Shown here piece by piece: positions 1 to 8,418 of a stretch of 17,056 nucleotides of DNA (positions are counted from its first letter, which is position 1; each line of letters opens with the position of its first letter). The notes below the pieces were generated by a model. It made no database searches. It was not told the origin of the DNA and worked only from the letters and a program-made list of their open reading frames with translations. The translations under genes were made by a program, and so were the position numbers. Source of the stretch: Lachnospiraceae bacterium UBA7199 (lineage in GTDB: Bacteria > Bacillota > Clostridia > Lachnospirales > Lachnospiraceae); the NCBI GenBank assembly GCA_002490775.1, contig DKUR01000081.1, forward strand, positions 1 through 17,056. The letters are read 5' to 3'.

Positions 1-98
1 ACATTATCACAAGTTAATAACATGTTACTGGAACGGTACTTGCATCATTTGCAGGATAATGTTACCATAAAAAAGATTCTGTAGAAAGGAAACTGTGT

Positions 99-1151
99 AT
101 GAGCTGGGAAGAAAATATAAGAAGGGTGGAGCCTTATGTTGCAGGAGAACAGCCAGGGCAGCCAGGGGTTATTAAGCTGAATACCAATGAATGTCCTTAT
201 CCGCCATCTCCTGCGGTGGCAAACGCTGTAAAGCAGCTTGAGATATCTGATCTTCGGCTTTATCCTGATATGAATGCAAAAAAACTGGTGGATGCCCTGG
301 CAGACTATTACCATGTGAAAGCAGAGCAGGTTTTTGTGGGAGTAGGTTCTGATGATGTGCTGGCCCTGTCATTTATGACTTTTTTTAATGGAAATCAGCC
401 AATTTTGTTTCCGGATATTACCTATTCTTTTTATGATGTGTGGGCGGATGTGTTTCGGATTCCTTTTAGGCAGTGTCCCCTTGATGAAAACTTCCGCATC
501 AAAAAAGAAGACTTTTTTTTGTCTAATGGAGGCATCATTATTCCGAATCCTAATGCACCCACAGGGGTATTGGAGCAGACTGCATTGTTTGAGGATATTA
601 TAAAGGCCAATCCTGATTCTGTAGTGATTATAGATGAAGCCTATATAGATTTTGGGGGAGAAAGCATGGTGCCTTTTGTGGACCAGTACGATAATCTGAT
701 GGTGGTACAGACCTTTTCCAAGTCCCGGGCAATGGCAGGAATGCGGATTGGATTTGCCATTGCAAATGAAAAAATGATCCGCTGCTTAAAGGATGTAAAA
801 TTTTCTTTTAATTCCTATACGATGAATATGCCGTCTATTTTAGCAGGAACAGCAGCAGTTTTGGATGATGCTTATTTTAAGCAGACAATTGGAAAAGTCA
901 TAAAGACAAGAGAGTGGACGAAGGAACAGTTAAAAAGACTTGGATTTGCACTTACTGATTCTAAAAGTAATTTTTTGTTTGTTACGCATAAAAGGGTTCC
1001 GGCAAAGGATATTTTTCTTGCCTTAAAGGAAAATAATATTTATGTCAGATACTGGAATAAGCCCAGAATTGACAATTATCTGCGCATCACCATAGGAACC
1101 GATGAACAGATGCAGGTATTGGTAGATTTTTTAGAAAATTATTTAGCATAA
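99..1151 (+). CDS. hisC: Histidinol-phosphate aminotransferase-like PLP enzyme
   Basis: This is a fold-type I PLP aminotransferase of 350 residues, the usual HisC length. HisC transfers an amino group between glutamate and imidazole-acetol phosphate in cytoplasmic histidine synthesis. Seen in the sequence: the substrate-side LNTNECPYPPSP near residue 27, PNPNAPTG at 149-156, IIDEAY at 177-182, the PLP-lysine block TFSKSRAMAGMRIGF with Lys208, and the carboxylate-binding Arg in LRITIG (Arg329). The ATG is preceded by GAAAGGAAA about 7 bases upstream. It is the first gene of a same-strand run with short gaps, but no other his gene is in view, so an aromatic or threonine-phosphate-type role for this subfamily cannot be excluded. 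The aminotransferase fold is certain; the exact substrate is likely. Confidence 0.88.
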   Translation: MSWEENIRRVEPYVAGEQPGQPGVIKLNTNECPYPPSPAVANAVKQLEISDLRLYPDMNAKKLVDALADYYHVKAEQVFVGVGSDDVLALSFMTFFNGNQPILFPDITYSFYDVWADVFRIPFRQCPLDENFRIKKEDFFLSNGGIIIPNPNAPTGVLEQTALFEDIIKANPDSVVIIDEAYIDFGGESMVPFVDQYDNLMVVQTFSKSRAMAGMRIGFAIANEKMIRCLKDVKFSFNSYTMNMPSILAGTAAVLDDAYFKQTIGKVIKTREWTKEQLKRLGFALTDSKSNFLFVTHKRVPAKDIFLALKENNIYVRYWNKPRIDNYLRITIGTDEQMQVLVDFLENYLA

Positions 1152-1173
1152 ATGCTTTAAAATGGAGGAAAAC

Positions 1174-2019
1174 ATGATTAAAAATCTTTTAAAAGGAATG
1201 GTAATGGGAATTGCCAACATTATTCCCGGTGTCAGTGGTGGAACTATGGCAGTTTCCATGGGAATTTATGACAAATTGATTCACAGCGTAACCCATTTAT
1301 TGAAGGAGTTTAAGGAGAGCATGAAATTTTTGATTCCCATTTTTCTGGGAATTGGAATTGCGTTGGTGGGGTTATCTTTTATCATAGAACCGGCTTTTGC
1401 TAATTTTCCCCTGCAGACAAACTGCTTGTTTATTGGTTTGATCGTGGGAGGCCTTCCGGCTGTGATCAACAAGGTGAAAGGAAAAGGCATCAAGATCAGT
1501 TATATCCTTCCCTTTCTGGTATTCTTTGCATTGGTAGTGGGCATGGCGGCTATAGGAGAAAAGGAAGGTGCGGCAGCAGATCTTTCTTTTAGTCTTTGGT
1601 CAGTGATCAAATTGTTTGTAGTGGGAATCATTGCTTCTGCTACTATGGTTATTCCTGGTGTCAGCGGCTCTATGATGCTGCTTCTTATGGGATATTACAA
1701 CCCTATCGTAGCAGCAATCAAAAATTTTGTTACAGCGCTGGCGGCTTTTGATATAGATGGTATTTTGCAGGGATGTGGTATCTTAGTCCCAATGGGATTG
1801 GGAATTGTTGTGGGCGTTATACTAATTGCAAAAATGATTGAGTTTATTTTTGAAAAATTCCCTCTGCAGGCTTATTGGGCAATCATTGGATTGATAGTGG
1901 CTTCTCCCTTTGCCATCTTTTTACTGGGAGATGTGGGAACCATTACAGTGGCAGGCGTGCTGGTCAGTGTGATTACCTTCGGGGTTGGATTTGTGATTGC
2001 TATGAAACTGGGAGATTAA
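1174..2019 (+). CDS. DUF368 family membrane protein (undecaprenyl-phosphate translocase family)
   Basis: This is a polytopic membrane protein of 281 residues. DUF368 proteins (PopT-type) are reported to return undecaprenyl phosphate, the lipid carrier of cell-wall synthesis, across the membrane. The sequence shows a clear internal duplication: IIPGVSGG at 16-23 with VIPGVSGS at 159-166, and FPLQ..xxFIGLIVG near 78-92 with FPLQ..xxIIGLIVA near 229-243. This fits two homologous re-entrant halves. I chose the ATG at 1174 because the earlier in-frame ATG at 1162 overlaps the GGAGG (1164-1168) that serves 1174. The gene lies 22 bases after hisC and one base before the methyltransferase, so it is probably co-transcribed. 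Family membership is confident; the transport role is by homology only. Confidence 0.85.
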   Translation: MIKNLLKGMVMGIANIIPGVSGGTMAVSMGIYDKLIHSVTHLLKEFKESMKFLIPIFLGIGIALVGLSFIIEPAFANFPLQTNCLFIGLIVGGLPAVINKVKGKGIKISYILPFLVFFALVVGMAAIGEKEGAAADLSFSLWSVIKLFVVGIIASATMVIPGVSGSMMLLLMGYYNPIVAAIKNFVTALAAFDIDGILQGCGILVPMGLGIVVGVILIAKMIEFIFEKFPLQAYWAIIGLIVASPFAIFLLGDVGTITVAGVLVSVITFGVGFVIAMKLGD

Positions 2020-2020
2020 T

Positions 2021-2854
2021 TTGGAAGCTTATACGGATTTTGCAGGTGTATATGACACCTTTATGGATAATACCCCTTATCAGGAATGGGCGGATTTTCT
2101 GACGGAATTAATTGAAAAATACGGAATATCAAAAAAAAGGCAGGGCGCAGATGAAGCAGGCAGCGGTTCCATACAGGAGGAGATTTTAAACTCCGAGAAG
2201 AATCTGGTGCTGGACTTAGGATGTGGAACCGGCACCCTGACAGAGCTTTTGTACCAAAAAGGATTTGATATGGTGGGAGTGGACAGCTCTGAGGACATGC
2301 TGAATGTTGCTTTTGCGAAAAGGGAAGATTCAGGCAGCGAGATATTGTATCTTTGTCAGGACATGCGGGAGCTGGATCTTTACAGCACTGTGGGAACGGT
2401 AGTCTGCGTCTGTGACTCTATTAATTATCTTTTGGAAGCAGATGAGGTGGAAGATACATTTAAGCTGGTCAATAATTTTCTGTATCCGGGCGGGATTTTT
2501 GTTTTTGATTTTAATACTGTTTACAAATATGAGCAGGTGATTGGAGATACTACCATAGCAGAAAACCGGGAAGAATGCAGCTTTATATGGGAAAACTTTT
2601 ATCATGAAAAGGAGCAAATCAATGAGTATGATTTGACCATTTTTGTAAAAGAGACTGAAAGCGGATTGTTCCGGCGGTTTACGGAAACGCATTTTCAAAG
2701 GGGTTATAGCCTTGAAGAGATGGAAAGCCTTGTAAAAAAAGCAGGAATGGAAATGGTATTAGCGCTGGATGCAGATACCCATAAGGCACCCACGAAGGAA
2801 AGCCAGCGTATTTATATGCTGGCAAGAGAATGTTTGAAAGAAAAGAAGAAATAG
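2021..2854 (+). CDS. Class I SAM-dependent methyltransferase
   Basis: This is a Rossmann-fold methyltransferase of 277 residues. The SAM-binding glycine loop LDLGCGTG is at residues 64-71, followed by the acidic strand end MVGVDSSEDML near 84-94 and a motif II-like CVCDSINYLL near 129-138. The N-terminus YTDFAGVYDTFMDN is typical of a clostridial family of unknown substrate. A UUG start at 2021 is supported by GGGAG about six bases upstream and by homology-like residues beginning at once; the preceding gene's stop is one base before. Residues 36-60 form a low-complexity insertion before motif I (KKRQGADEAGSGS). The substrate cannot be read from the sequence. Its position between the DUF368 gene and hslO suggests only shared transcription. 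Confidence 0.85.
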   Translation: MEAYTDFAGVYDTFMDNTPYQEWADFLTELIEKYGISKKRQGADEAGSGSIQEEILNSEKNLVLDLGCGTGTLTELLYQKGFDMVGVDSSEDMLNVAFAKREDSGSEILYLCQDMRELDLYSTVGTVVCVCDSINYLLEADEVEDTFKLVNNFLYPGGIFVFDFNTVYKYEQVIGDTTIAENREECSFIWENFYHEKEQINEYDLTIFVKETESGLFRRFTETHFQRGYSLEEMESLVKKAGMEMVLALDADTHKAPTKESQRIYMLARECLKEKKK

Positions 2855-2889
2855 TGGGTGTGGTATTTTGGAGATAGAATGGAGGAAAA

Positions 2890-3771
2890 ATGTCAGATTA
2901 TATTGTCAGGGCAACGGCCGCAAACGCCCAGATCAGAGCTTTTGCGGCGACTACAAAAGAACTGGTGGAGAGAGCAAGAAAGGCACATAATACAAGTCCG
3001 GTGGTTACAGCAGCTTTAGGACGGCTTTTGACAGGCGGTGTGATGATGGGCACTACCTTAAAAGGAGAAAAGGATTTATTGACTTTGCAGGTCAGTGGAG
3101 ATGGTCCCATAAAGGGGATGACAGTTACAGCAGACAGCCAGGGAAATGTGAAAGGGTATGCCATAAACAAACATGTGATGCTTCCGCCAAGTGCACTTGG
3201 CAAATTGGATGTAGGCGGGGCTGTAGGGAAGGGAATGCTCCGGGTGATCAAGGATATGGGTTTAAAAGAGCCTTATGTGGGGCAGACTACTTTACAGACC
3301 GGAGAGATAGCAGAAGACCTTACTTATTATTTTGCAACCTCTGAGCAGGTACCCTCCAGCGTAGGCCTTGGTGTTTTAATGGAAAAGGATAATACGGTAA
3401 AGCAGGCAGGGGGATTTATTGTGCAGCTTATGCCTTTTACGGAAGAGGCGGTGATTTCAAAGCTGGAACAGAATCTGGCAGAGTTTTCGTCTGTCACTGC
3501 CGTGTTGGATGAGGGCAAGACGCCGGAAGAGATGTTAGGTCTTGTTCTTAAAGGGATGGATGTGGAAATTACGGATACTCTGCCGGCTAAGTTTTACTGT
3601 AATTGTGATAAAAAAAGGGTGGAAAAGGCACTGATCAGTATAGGAAAAAAAGAAATTCGTGAAATGATTTCCGAGAACAAGCCGATAGAGGTGAACTGTC
3701 ATTTTTGTAACACCTCATACAGCTTTTCGGTGGAGGAGCTTAAGGAACTTTTAACTGGAAAGGCAAGATGA
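2890..3771 (+). CDS. hslO: Hsp33 redox-regulated chaperone
   Basis: Hsp33 is a cytoplasmic holdase that is inactive while reduced and zinc-bound, and unfolds into an active chaperone under oxidative stress. The length of 293 residues is normal for the family. The C-terminal redox switch is intact: Cys237 and Cys239 (CNC) with Cys270 and Cys273 (CHFC), the four zinc ligands. The N-terminal domain carries the family blocks RLLTGGVMMGTTLKGE near 45-60 and LLTLQVSGDGPIKG near 63-76. Start ATG 2890 has GGAGG eight to nine bases upstream. It sits 35 bases after the methyltransferase and four bases before nadE. Nothing unusual is seen. Confidence 0.96.
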   Translation: MSDYIVRATAANAQIRAFAATTKELVERARKAHNTSPVVTAALGRLLTGGVMMGTTLKGEKDLLTLQVSGDGPIKGMTVTADSQGNVKGYAINKHVMLPPSALGKLDVGGAVGKGMLRVIKDMGLKEPYVGQTTLQTGEIAEDLTYYFATSEQVPSSVGLGVLMEKDNTVKQAGGFIVQLMPFTEEAVISKLEQNLAEFSSVTAVLDEGKTPEEMLGLVLKGMDVEITDTLPAKFYCNCDKKRVEKALISIGKKEIREMISENKPIEVNCHFCNTSYSFSVEELKELLTGKAR

Positions 3772-3775
3772 TTTT

Positions 3776-5692
3776 ATGAAGCATGGTTTTATTAAGGTGG
3801 CGGCAGTGACGCCTAAGATCAAAGTGGCGGATACAATTTATAATGCAGATCAGATTTGTGCAGGAATCGAAGAGGCAGCAGGGAAAGGCGCTAAAGTCAT
3901 TGTGTTTCCAGAGCTTTGCATCAGTGGTTACACTTGTGGAGATTTATTTTTGCAGGAAAGACTTCTTGCCTCCTGCAAAGAGCAGCTTGGCAGGGTAGCC
4001 AGGGCTTCCAAGGGAAAAGATGCGCTTATATTTGTGGGGCTTCCCCTGGAACGGGAAGGAAAACTTTACAATGTGGCGGCGGCAGTCCATAACGGAGAAA
4101 TTCTTTGCTTCATTCCTAAGACCTTTATCCCCTCCTATGGGGAATTTTATGAAACAAGGCATTTTCAGGCAGGAAATAAAAAGGCGGCAGCTTTTCTTTT
4201 TGAGGGAAAGGAAATTCCCTTTGGAACCAATATTTTACTGCGGGCGGAAGGAATGGAAGGCCTTCTGGTGGGCTGTGAGATTTGCGAGGATATCTGGATG
4301 CCGGATGAACCGGCAATTTCTCACGGGATTGAAGGGGCTGTACTTTTAGTAAATTTATCTGCCTCAAATGAAACCATTGGAAAAGATGTTTATCGGGAGA
4401 TGCTGGTAAAGTCCGCCAGTGCAAAATTGATTGCTGGCTATGTGTACTGCAGCAGTGGAGAGGGAGAATCCACCCAGGATCTGGTTTTTGGCGGTCATGA
4501 TATTATTGCGGAAAATGGAACTGTCCTTGCCCAGAGCAAGAAGTTTGAAAGCCAGATTTTATATGGGGAAATTGATATAAACAGGCTGCGCATGGAGCGC
4601 AGGAGAATGAATACCTTCGCCAGCAGCAGGGGAGAAAGGGAAGAATACCTTATACTTCCTTTTCATCTGAAAAAGGAAGAGACAAAGATTACCAGAACCT
4701 TTCCCTGTATGCCTTTTGTGCCCAGCGATTTAAAAGAAAGGGCAAAGCGCTGCGAGGAAATTTTATTGATTCAGTCTATGGGGCTGAAAAAGAGGGTTGA
4801 ACATACCGGATGCAGGAAGGCAGTGATCGGCGTATCCGGAGGGCTGGATTCTACGTTGGCGCTTTTGGTTATCACAAGAACCTTTGATATGCTGAAAATA
4901 GAGAGAAAAAATATTGTTGCTGTTACAATGCCCTGCTTTGGCACCACTGACAGAACCTATGACAATGCCTGCAAACTGGCGGAAGAATTAGGGGTAACGC
5001 TGGAAGAGATCAATATAAAAAAAGCAGTTACAGCACATTTTCAGGATATCAGACAAAATCCAGACAACCATGATGTGACCTATGAAAACAGTCAGGCAAG
5101 GGAGCGGACCCAGGTGCTTATGGACATAGCCAATCGGGAAAGCGGAATGGTAATCGGTACAGGAGACATGTCCGAGCTTGCCTTAGGCTGGGCTACCTAC
5201 AATGGAGACCATATGTCCATGTATGGGGTAAATGCGGGAGTTCCCAAAACGCTGGTGCGTCATCTGGTGCAATATTATGCAGATACCTGTGGAAGGGATC
5301 AGTTAAAGGGCATTCTTTCAGACGTGCTTGATACACCGGTAAGTCCAGAGCTTCTGCCTCCCAAGGCCGGAGAGATTTCCCAAAAAACAGAAGATTTGGT
5401 GGGGCCTTATGAGCTTCATGACTTTTTCCTGTATTATATGCTGCGGTGTGGATTTGAACCGGCTAAGATTTTCCGGATTGCAAAGCAGTCCTTTGCAGGA
5501 CAATATACAGAGGAAGAGATAAAAGGGTGGATGAAAGTCTTTTACAAAAGGTTTTTTGCCCAGCAGTTTAAGCGTTCCTGCCTGCCGGATGGTCCCAAGG
5601 TGGGAAGTGTTGCATTGTCTCCAAGGGGGGATTTGCGTATGCCCTCCGACGCCTGCGTGCGGATATGGATGGAACAGGCAGAAGAAATGTGA
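3776..5692 (+). CDS. nadE: Glutamine-dependent NAD(+) synthetase
   Basis: This two-domain enzyme of 638 residues makes NAD from deamido-NAD, ATP and glutamine. Residues 1 to about 300 form a nitrilase-type glutaminase with the Glu-Lys-Cys triad visible as Glu46 (VFPELCISGY), Lys115 (IPKTFIPSYGEFYE) and Cys170 (CEICEDIWMP). The C-terminal ATP-pyrophosphatase domain has its PP-loop SGGLDST at 354-360 and the GTGDMSELALGW block near 461-472. Both active sites look complete, so it should use glutamine and not only ammonia. The start lies four bases after the hslO stop; an earlier ATG (3768) runs into a stop at once. The Shine-Dalgarno is weak (AAAGG), suggesting translational coupling to hslO. 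Confidence 0.97.
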   Translation: MKHGFIKVAAVTPKIKVADTIYNADQICAGIEEAAGKGAKVIVFPELCISGYTCGDLFLQERLLASCKEQLGRVARASKGKDALIFVGLPLEREGKLYNVAAAVHNGEILCFIPKTFIPSYGEFYETRHFQAGNKKAAAFLFEGKEIPFGTNILLRAEGMEGLLVGCEICEDIWMPDEPAISHGIEGAVLLVNLSASNETIGKDVYREMLVKSASAKLIAGYVYCSSGEGESTQDLVFGGHDIIAENGTVLAQSKKFESQILYGEIDINRLRMERRRMNTFASSRGEREEYLILPFHLKKEETKITRTFPCMPFVPSDLKERAKRCEEILLIQSMGLKKRVEHTGCRKAVIGVSGGLDSTLALLVITRTFDMLKIERKNIVAVTMPCFGTTDRTYDNACKLAEELGVTLEEINIKKAVTAHFQDIRQNPDNHDVTYENSQARERTQVLMDIANRESGMVIGTGDMSELALGWATYNGDHMSMYGVNAGVPKTLVRHLVQYYADTCGRDQLKGILSDVLDTPVSPELLPPKAGEISQKTEDLVGPYELHDFFLYYMLRCGFEPAKIFRIAKQSFAGQYTEEEIKGWMKVFYKRFFAQQFKRSCLPDGPKVGSVALSPRGDLRMPSDACVRIWMEQAEEM

Positions 5693-5726
5693 TTTGCTTA
5701 GAGGATAAACTGAATCGTTGTTTTAT

Positions 5727-5756
5727 ACGGGCAGTCCGCAAAAGCGCACTGCCCGT
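5727..5756. terminator. Hairpin between convergent genes, probable terminator
   Basis: The arms ACGGGCAGT and ACTGCCCGT pair perfectly. After one C/C mismatch a further CGC/GCG pairs around an AAAA loop. It lies 34 bases after the nadE stop and between nadE and a convergent minus-strand gene, the expected place for a shared terminator. No U-tract follows directly; the nearest T-run on the plus strand starts about 17 bases later (5773-5779). Stability is clear, but intrinsic termination is less certain. Confidence 0.55.
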
Positions 5757-5794
5757 CTGTGTACATAAGAATATTTTTTGTGCCAGGGCCCTGC

Positions 5795-6277
5795 TTATTT
5801 TGACGAGGGAGAAGCGGAAGAGGAAGGAGAAGGTGAGGGAGCTGCCGCTTTTCCAAGGGAAGTTTTGATGGCATTTAAAAGTACCATAGAGGTGTACTTA
5901 TTGTCATCTGCATAGGTGATATTATCCAATGACTGATTTTTTATGATCTGATTTGCCAGATCGTCAAAGGAAGGTTCTAAAAGTGGAAACATAGTGGCAA
6001 CAGCTTCATCCAGATTCACAATACGGATGTCGTTAATGTTGGTTTCATCCACAGTGACTTCTACATCCACCGCATTATCATTTAAAATAAGAGAGGTGGT
6101 ATATATGCCGGGAACATATGTAGCAGCAGGGGTTTCCACAGCATTATTTTCTTCCTTATTTTTGGGCACAAACATAATGATCAGGAGAATGATAAATAAT
6201 ATCCCCAGTACAGCGAAGATACCGGTATATATTAATTCTTTCAGATGAAGTACAACGATTTTGGTTTTGGAGCTCAT
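5795..6277 (-). CDS. Membrane-anchored extracytoplasmic protein with degenerate FMN_bind-like domain
   Basis: This protein has 160 residues: a short basic N-terminus, one transmembrane segment at about 17-37, and an outer domain, ending in a Pro/Ser/Ala-rich tail (146-160). The outer domain reads GIYTTSLIL...VDVEVTVDETNINDIRIV... and ends ..DDNKYTSMVLLNAIKTSL. This follows the FMN_bind layout (G.Y.....V.V.V..g.I.dI.v ... SGAT.TS..I..AV..AL). The SGAT flavinylation motif is replaced by DNKYTS, so covalent flavin binding is doubtful. Start ATG at 6277 has CGGGGAAA four bases upstream. It is convergent with nadE and divergent from glnA, sharing the 222-base spacer with the glnA promoter. Membrane topology is confident; the domain assignment is tentative. 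Confidence 0.6.
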   Translation of the reverse strand: MSSKTKIVVLHLKELIYTGIFAVLGILFIILLIIMFVPKNKEENNAVETPAATYVPGIYTTSLILNDNAVDVEVTVDETNINDIRIVNLDEAVATMFPLLEPSFDDLANQIIKNQSLDNITYADDNKYTSMVLLNAIKTSLGKAAAPSPSPSSSASPSSK

Positions 6278-6351
6278 AGGATTTCCCCGTTACATTCTTT
6301 TTACTATAGTATTATTAGAGTCGTGGATTTATGCATTTTTGTAAGTTGGTA

Positions 6352-6381
6352 TTGACAAAAAGATAAAAAGACTGTTATTCT
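6352..6381 (+). promoter_or_regulatory. glnA promoter
   Basis: A perfect -35 TTGACA (6352-6357) is followed after 18 bases by TATTCT (6376-6381), which is preceded by TG one base upstream and so is an extended -10. The start of transcription would fall at about 6385-6389, so the first leader hairpin begins at or near the very 5' end of the RNA. Confidence 0.7.
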
Positions 6382-6386
6382 GGTAC

Positions 6387-6448
6387 AGAACAAAGGCGTT
6401 CTTATAACAGAAGGCATAAGTGCCGGCTGTGGGAGGAAGGCTTTTTTT
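6387..6448 (+). promoter_or_regulatory. ANTAR-type tandem-hairpin antitermination leader of glnA
   Basis: P1 (6387-6402) is AGAAC-[AAAGGC]-GTTCT: five pairs with a six-base loop having A at position 1 and G at position 4, the known ANTAR recognition pattern. A four-base linker follows. P2 (6407-6430) pairs ACAGAAGGC with GCCGGCTGT around the six-base loop ATAAGT; A1 is present but the G is at position 5, and two A.G mismatches are internal. The 3' arm of P2 (from 6422) is also the 5' arm of a terminator, GCCGGCT-[GTGGGA]-GGAAGGC (6422-6441), followed by seven Ts (6442-6448). P2 and the terminator cannot form together. In the established ANTAR model, the protein stabilises P2 and lets transcription proceed into glnA. 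Structures were drawn by hand. Confidence 0.65.
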
Positions 6449-6499
6449 GATGTTATCAGCCAATTTATATTATAGGCATGAAGAAAGGAAAGAACGGTT

Positions 6500-7834
6500 A
6501 TGAAGAAAAATTATTCAAAGAAAGATATTATGGAACTGGTAAATGACGAGGATGTGGAATTTATCAGATTACAGTTTACAGATATGTTCGGCAGTCTTAA
6601 AAATGTGGCCATTACAGCCAGCCAGCTTGAAAAAGCTTTAAATAATGAATGCATGTTTGACGGTTCTTCTATTGAAGGCTTTGTCAGGATTGAGGAATCG
6701 GATATGTATCTGTATCCCGATTTAAATACCTTGGAAATTTTCCCCTGGAGACCCCAGCAGGGAAAGGTGGCAAGGCTTATTTGTGATGTTTACCGCCCTA
6801 ATGGGATGCCTTTTGAAGGTGATCCCAGATATATTTTAAAAAGGGCCATCAAGGAGGCGGAAGATTTAGGGTATTGTTTTGAGGTGGGACCGGAGTGCGA
6901 GTTTTTCCTATTTCATACAGATGAAAATGGAATGCCGACTACCCTTACCCATGAAAAAGCAGGTTATTTTGATTTAGGACCTTTGGATTTGGGGGAGAAT
7001 GCAAGAAGAGATATGGTGCTTACCTTAGAGGATATGGGCTTTATCGTTGAGGCATCTCATCATGAAGTGGCGCCAGCCCAGCATGAAATCGATTTCCAGT
7101 ATGATGAAGCACTGGCAACGGCAGACAACATTATGACTTTTAAGCTGGCAGTGAAAACTATTGCAAAAAGGCATGGACTGCATGCAACCTTTATGCCGAA
7201 GCCTAAATTTGGAGTAAATGGTTCCGGTATGCATATTAATATGTCCTTGTCCAAGGATGGAAAAAATATATTTAATGATCCTGAGGACGAATTAGGACTG
7301 AGCAAAGCGGCTTACTATTTTATTGGCGGTATTATGAAACATATGAAGGGCATGACTGCAATCACCAATCCTTTGGTTAATTCCTATAAGCGTCTGGTGC
7401 CGGGATATGAGGCACCGGTATATATTGCATGGAGTTCTACCAATAGAAGCCCTCTGATTCGTATTCCTGCTTCGAGAGGAGCCGGTACAAGAATTGAGCT
7501 GCGTTGTCCCGATCCTTCCGCCAATCCTTATCTGGCATTGGCAGTATGCCTGCGGGCAGGGCTGGACGGGATTATAAATCAGATTGAGCCTCCGGCAAGT
7601 GTGGATACAAATATTTTTGCCATGTCTGAGGAGGAAAAGAAAAAGCTGGGTATTGAAGCGATTCCGGGAACCTTGATCGAAGCGGTAAATGAATTGGAAA
7701 AGGATGAATTTATCAGAGATGTGCTGGGAAGGCACGTGTCCACAAAATATATAGAAGCAAAGAGAAAGGAATGGGCAAATTATGCTTCACAGGTTACCGA
7801 TTGGGAAGTGAATCAATATTTAAACCAGTATTAA
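6500..7834 (+). CDS. glnA: Glutamine synthetase, type I (GSI-alpha)
   Basis: Glutamine synthetase makes glutamine from glutamate, ammonia and ATP, and forms cytoplasmic dodecamers. The length of 444 residues matches the GSI-alpha group of Firmicutes. Visible are the N-terminal MFDGSSIEGF block (52-61), the metal-binding PECEFFLF (Glu132, Glu134), HHEVAPAQHEIDF (188-199), the ATP-binding GSGMHINMSL (His245), the flap glutamate in GYEAPVY (Glu304) and RIPASRG (321-327). Arg63 in the RIEESDMYLYPD stretch lies where the Bacillus feedback arginine sits. ATG 6500 follows AAGAAAGGAAAG. An ANTAR regulator gene lies 35 bases downstream, and the leader carries its probable target. Confidence 0.97.
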   Translation: MKKNYSKKDIMELVNDEDVEFIRLQFTDMFGSLKNVAITASQLEKALNNECMFDGSSIEGFVRIEESDMYLYPDLNTLEIFPWRPQQGKVARLICDVYRPNGMPFEGDPRYILKRAIKEAEDLGYCFEVGPECEFFLFHTDENGMPTTLTHEKAGYFDLGPLDLGENARRDMVLTLEDMGFIVEASHHEVAPAQHEIDFQYDEALATADNIMTFKLAVKTIAKRHGLHATFMPKPKFGVNGSGMHINMSLSKDGKNIFNDPEDELGLSKAAYYFIGGIMKHMKGMTAITNPLVNSYKRLVPGYEAPVYIAWSSTNRSPLIRIPASRGAGTRIELRCPDPSANPYLALAVCLRAGLDGIINQIEPPASVDTNIFAMSEEEKKKLGIEAIPGTLIEAVNELEKDEFIRDVLGRHVSTKYIEAKRKEWANYASQVTDWEVNQYLNQY

Positions 7835-7869
7835 TACATGCCAAAATACCAAGATGAGGAGGTGTGCGG

Positions 7870-8418
7870 ATGACAGGTATAATTGTTGCCCTTCCCAAGC
7901 CGGAGGATGCGAAAAATTTAAAGAATCTTCTGGTGAGAAACGGGATTCCTGTAACTGGTGCCTGTACTACCGGGGCGCAGGCGATTGCGCTTGCAGACGG
8001 ATTAAACGACGGAATCATCATTTGCGGGTATAAGCTGGCAGATATGATCTATGCGCAGCTGCACCAGGATATGCCTCCCGGGTTTGAAATGCTGCTGATC
8101 GCATCCCAGCATATTATAGGCGGCGGCATGGTGCAGGAGGGAATCATGTGTCTTTCCATGCCCCTTAAGGTGCATGATCTAATTAATACGGTTGACATGA
8201 TGATCAGGGCCATAGAGAGGAAAAGACGCAGGCAAAAGAATTGTCCAAGGGAAAGAAGCGCTGAGGAAATCAGGCTGATCAAGGATGCAAAGGAAGTGTT
8301 GATGAGCCGAAATCACATGACCGAAGAGGAGGCCCACAAGTATATACAAAAATGCAGCATGGACAGCGGAACCAATCTGGTGGAAACGGCCCAGATGGTG
8401 CTTACCATGATGAAGTGA
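7870..8418 (+). CDS. ANTAR-domain antitermination regulator with receiver-like N-terminus
   Basis: This 182-residue protein has a receiver-like domain (about 1-115) and a C-terminal ANTAR helical bundle (about 130-180: AEEIRLIKDAKEVLMSRN, then MTEEEAHKYIQK and LVETAQMVL). ANTAR domains bind tandem hexaloop hairpins in nascent RNA and prevent termination. The receiver lacks the usual phosphoacceptor Asp (strand reads GIIICGYKLAD near 48-58), though a Lys in SMPLKVHDL (Lys100) remains, so control by phosphorylation is unlikely. I chose ATG 7870, since AGGAGG lies seven bases upstream and the GTG at 7864 is too close to it. Lying directly after glnA, it parallels the glnA-ANTAR pair known in solvent-producing clostridia and probably controls the glnA leader. 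Its last bases mark the start of the accessory island. Confidence 0.88.
   Translation: MTGIIVALPKPEDAKNLKNLLVRNGIPVTGACTTGAQAIALADGLNDGIIICGYKLADMIYAQLHQDMPPGFEMLLIASQHIIGGGMVQEGIMCLSMPLKVHDLINTVDMMIRAIERKRRRQKNCPRERSAEEIRLIKDAKEVLMSRNHMTEEEAHKYIQKCSMDSGTNLVETAQMVLTMMK

Noticed and set aside
1..98. Promoter for hisC
   Set aside because: A GATAAT at 55-60 could be a -10, but no acceptable -35 lies 16-18 bases upstream, and genes before the window may be in the same operon.
1162..1173. Upstream ATG of the DUF368 gene
   Set aside because: Its codons form the Shine-Dalgarno of the ATG at 1174, and the family begins at the MIKNLLKGM stretch.
6387..6470. Metabolite riboswitch (glutamine-type) in the glnA leader
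   Set aside because: The known glutamine-binding motifs do not match; the tandem hexaloop hairpins and the adjacent ANTAR gene explain the leader better.
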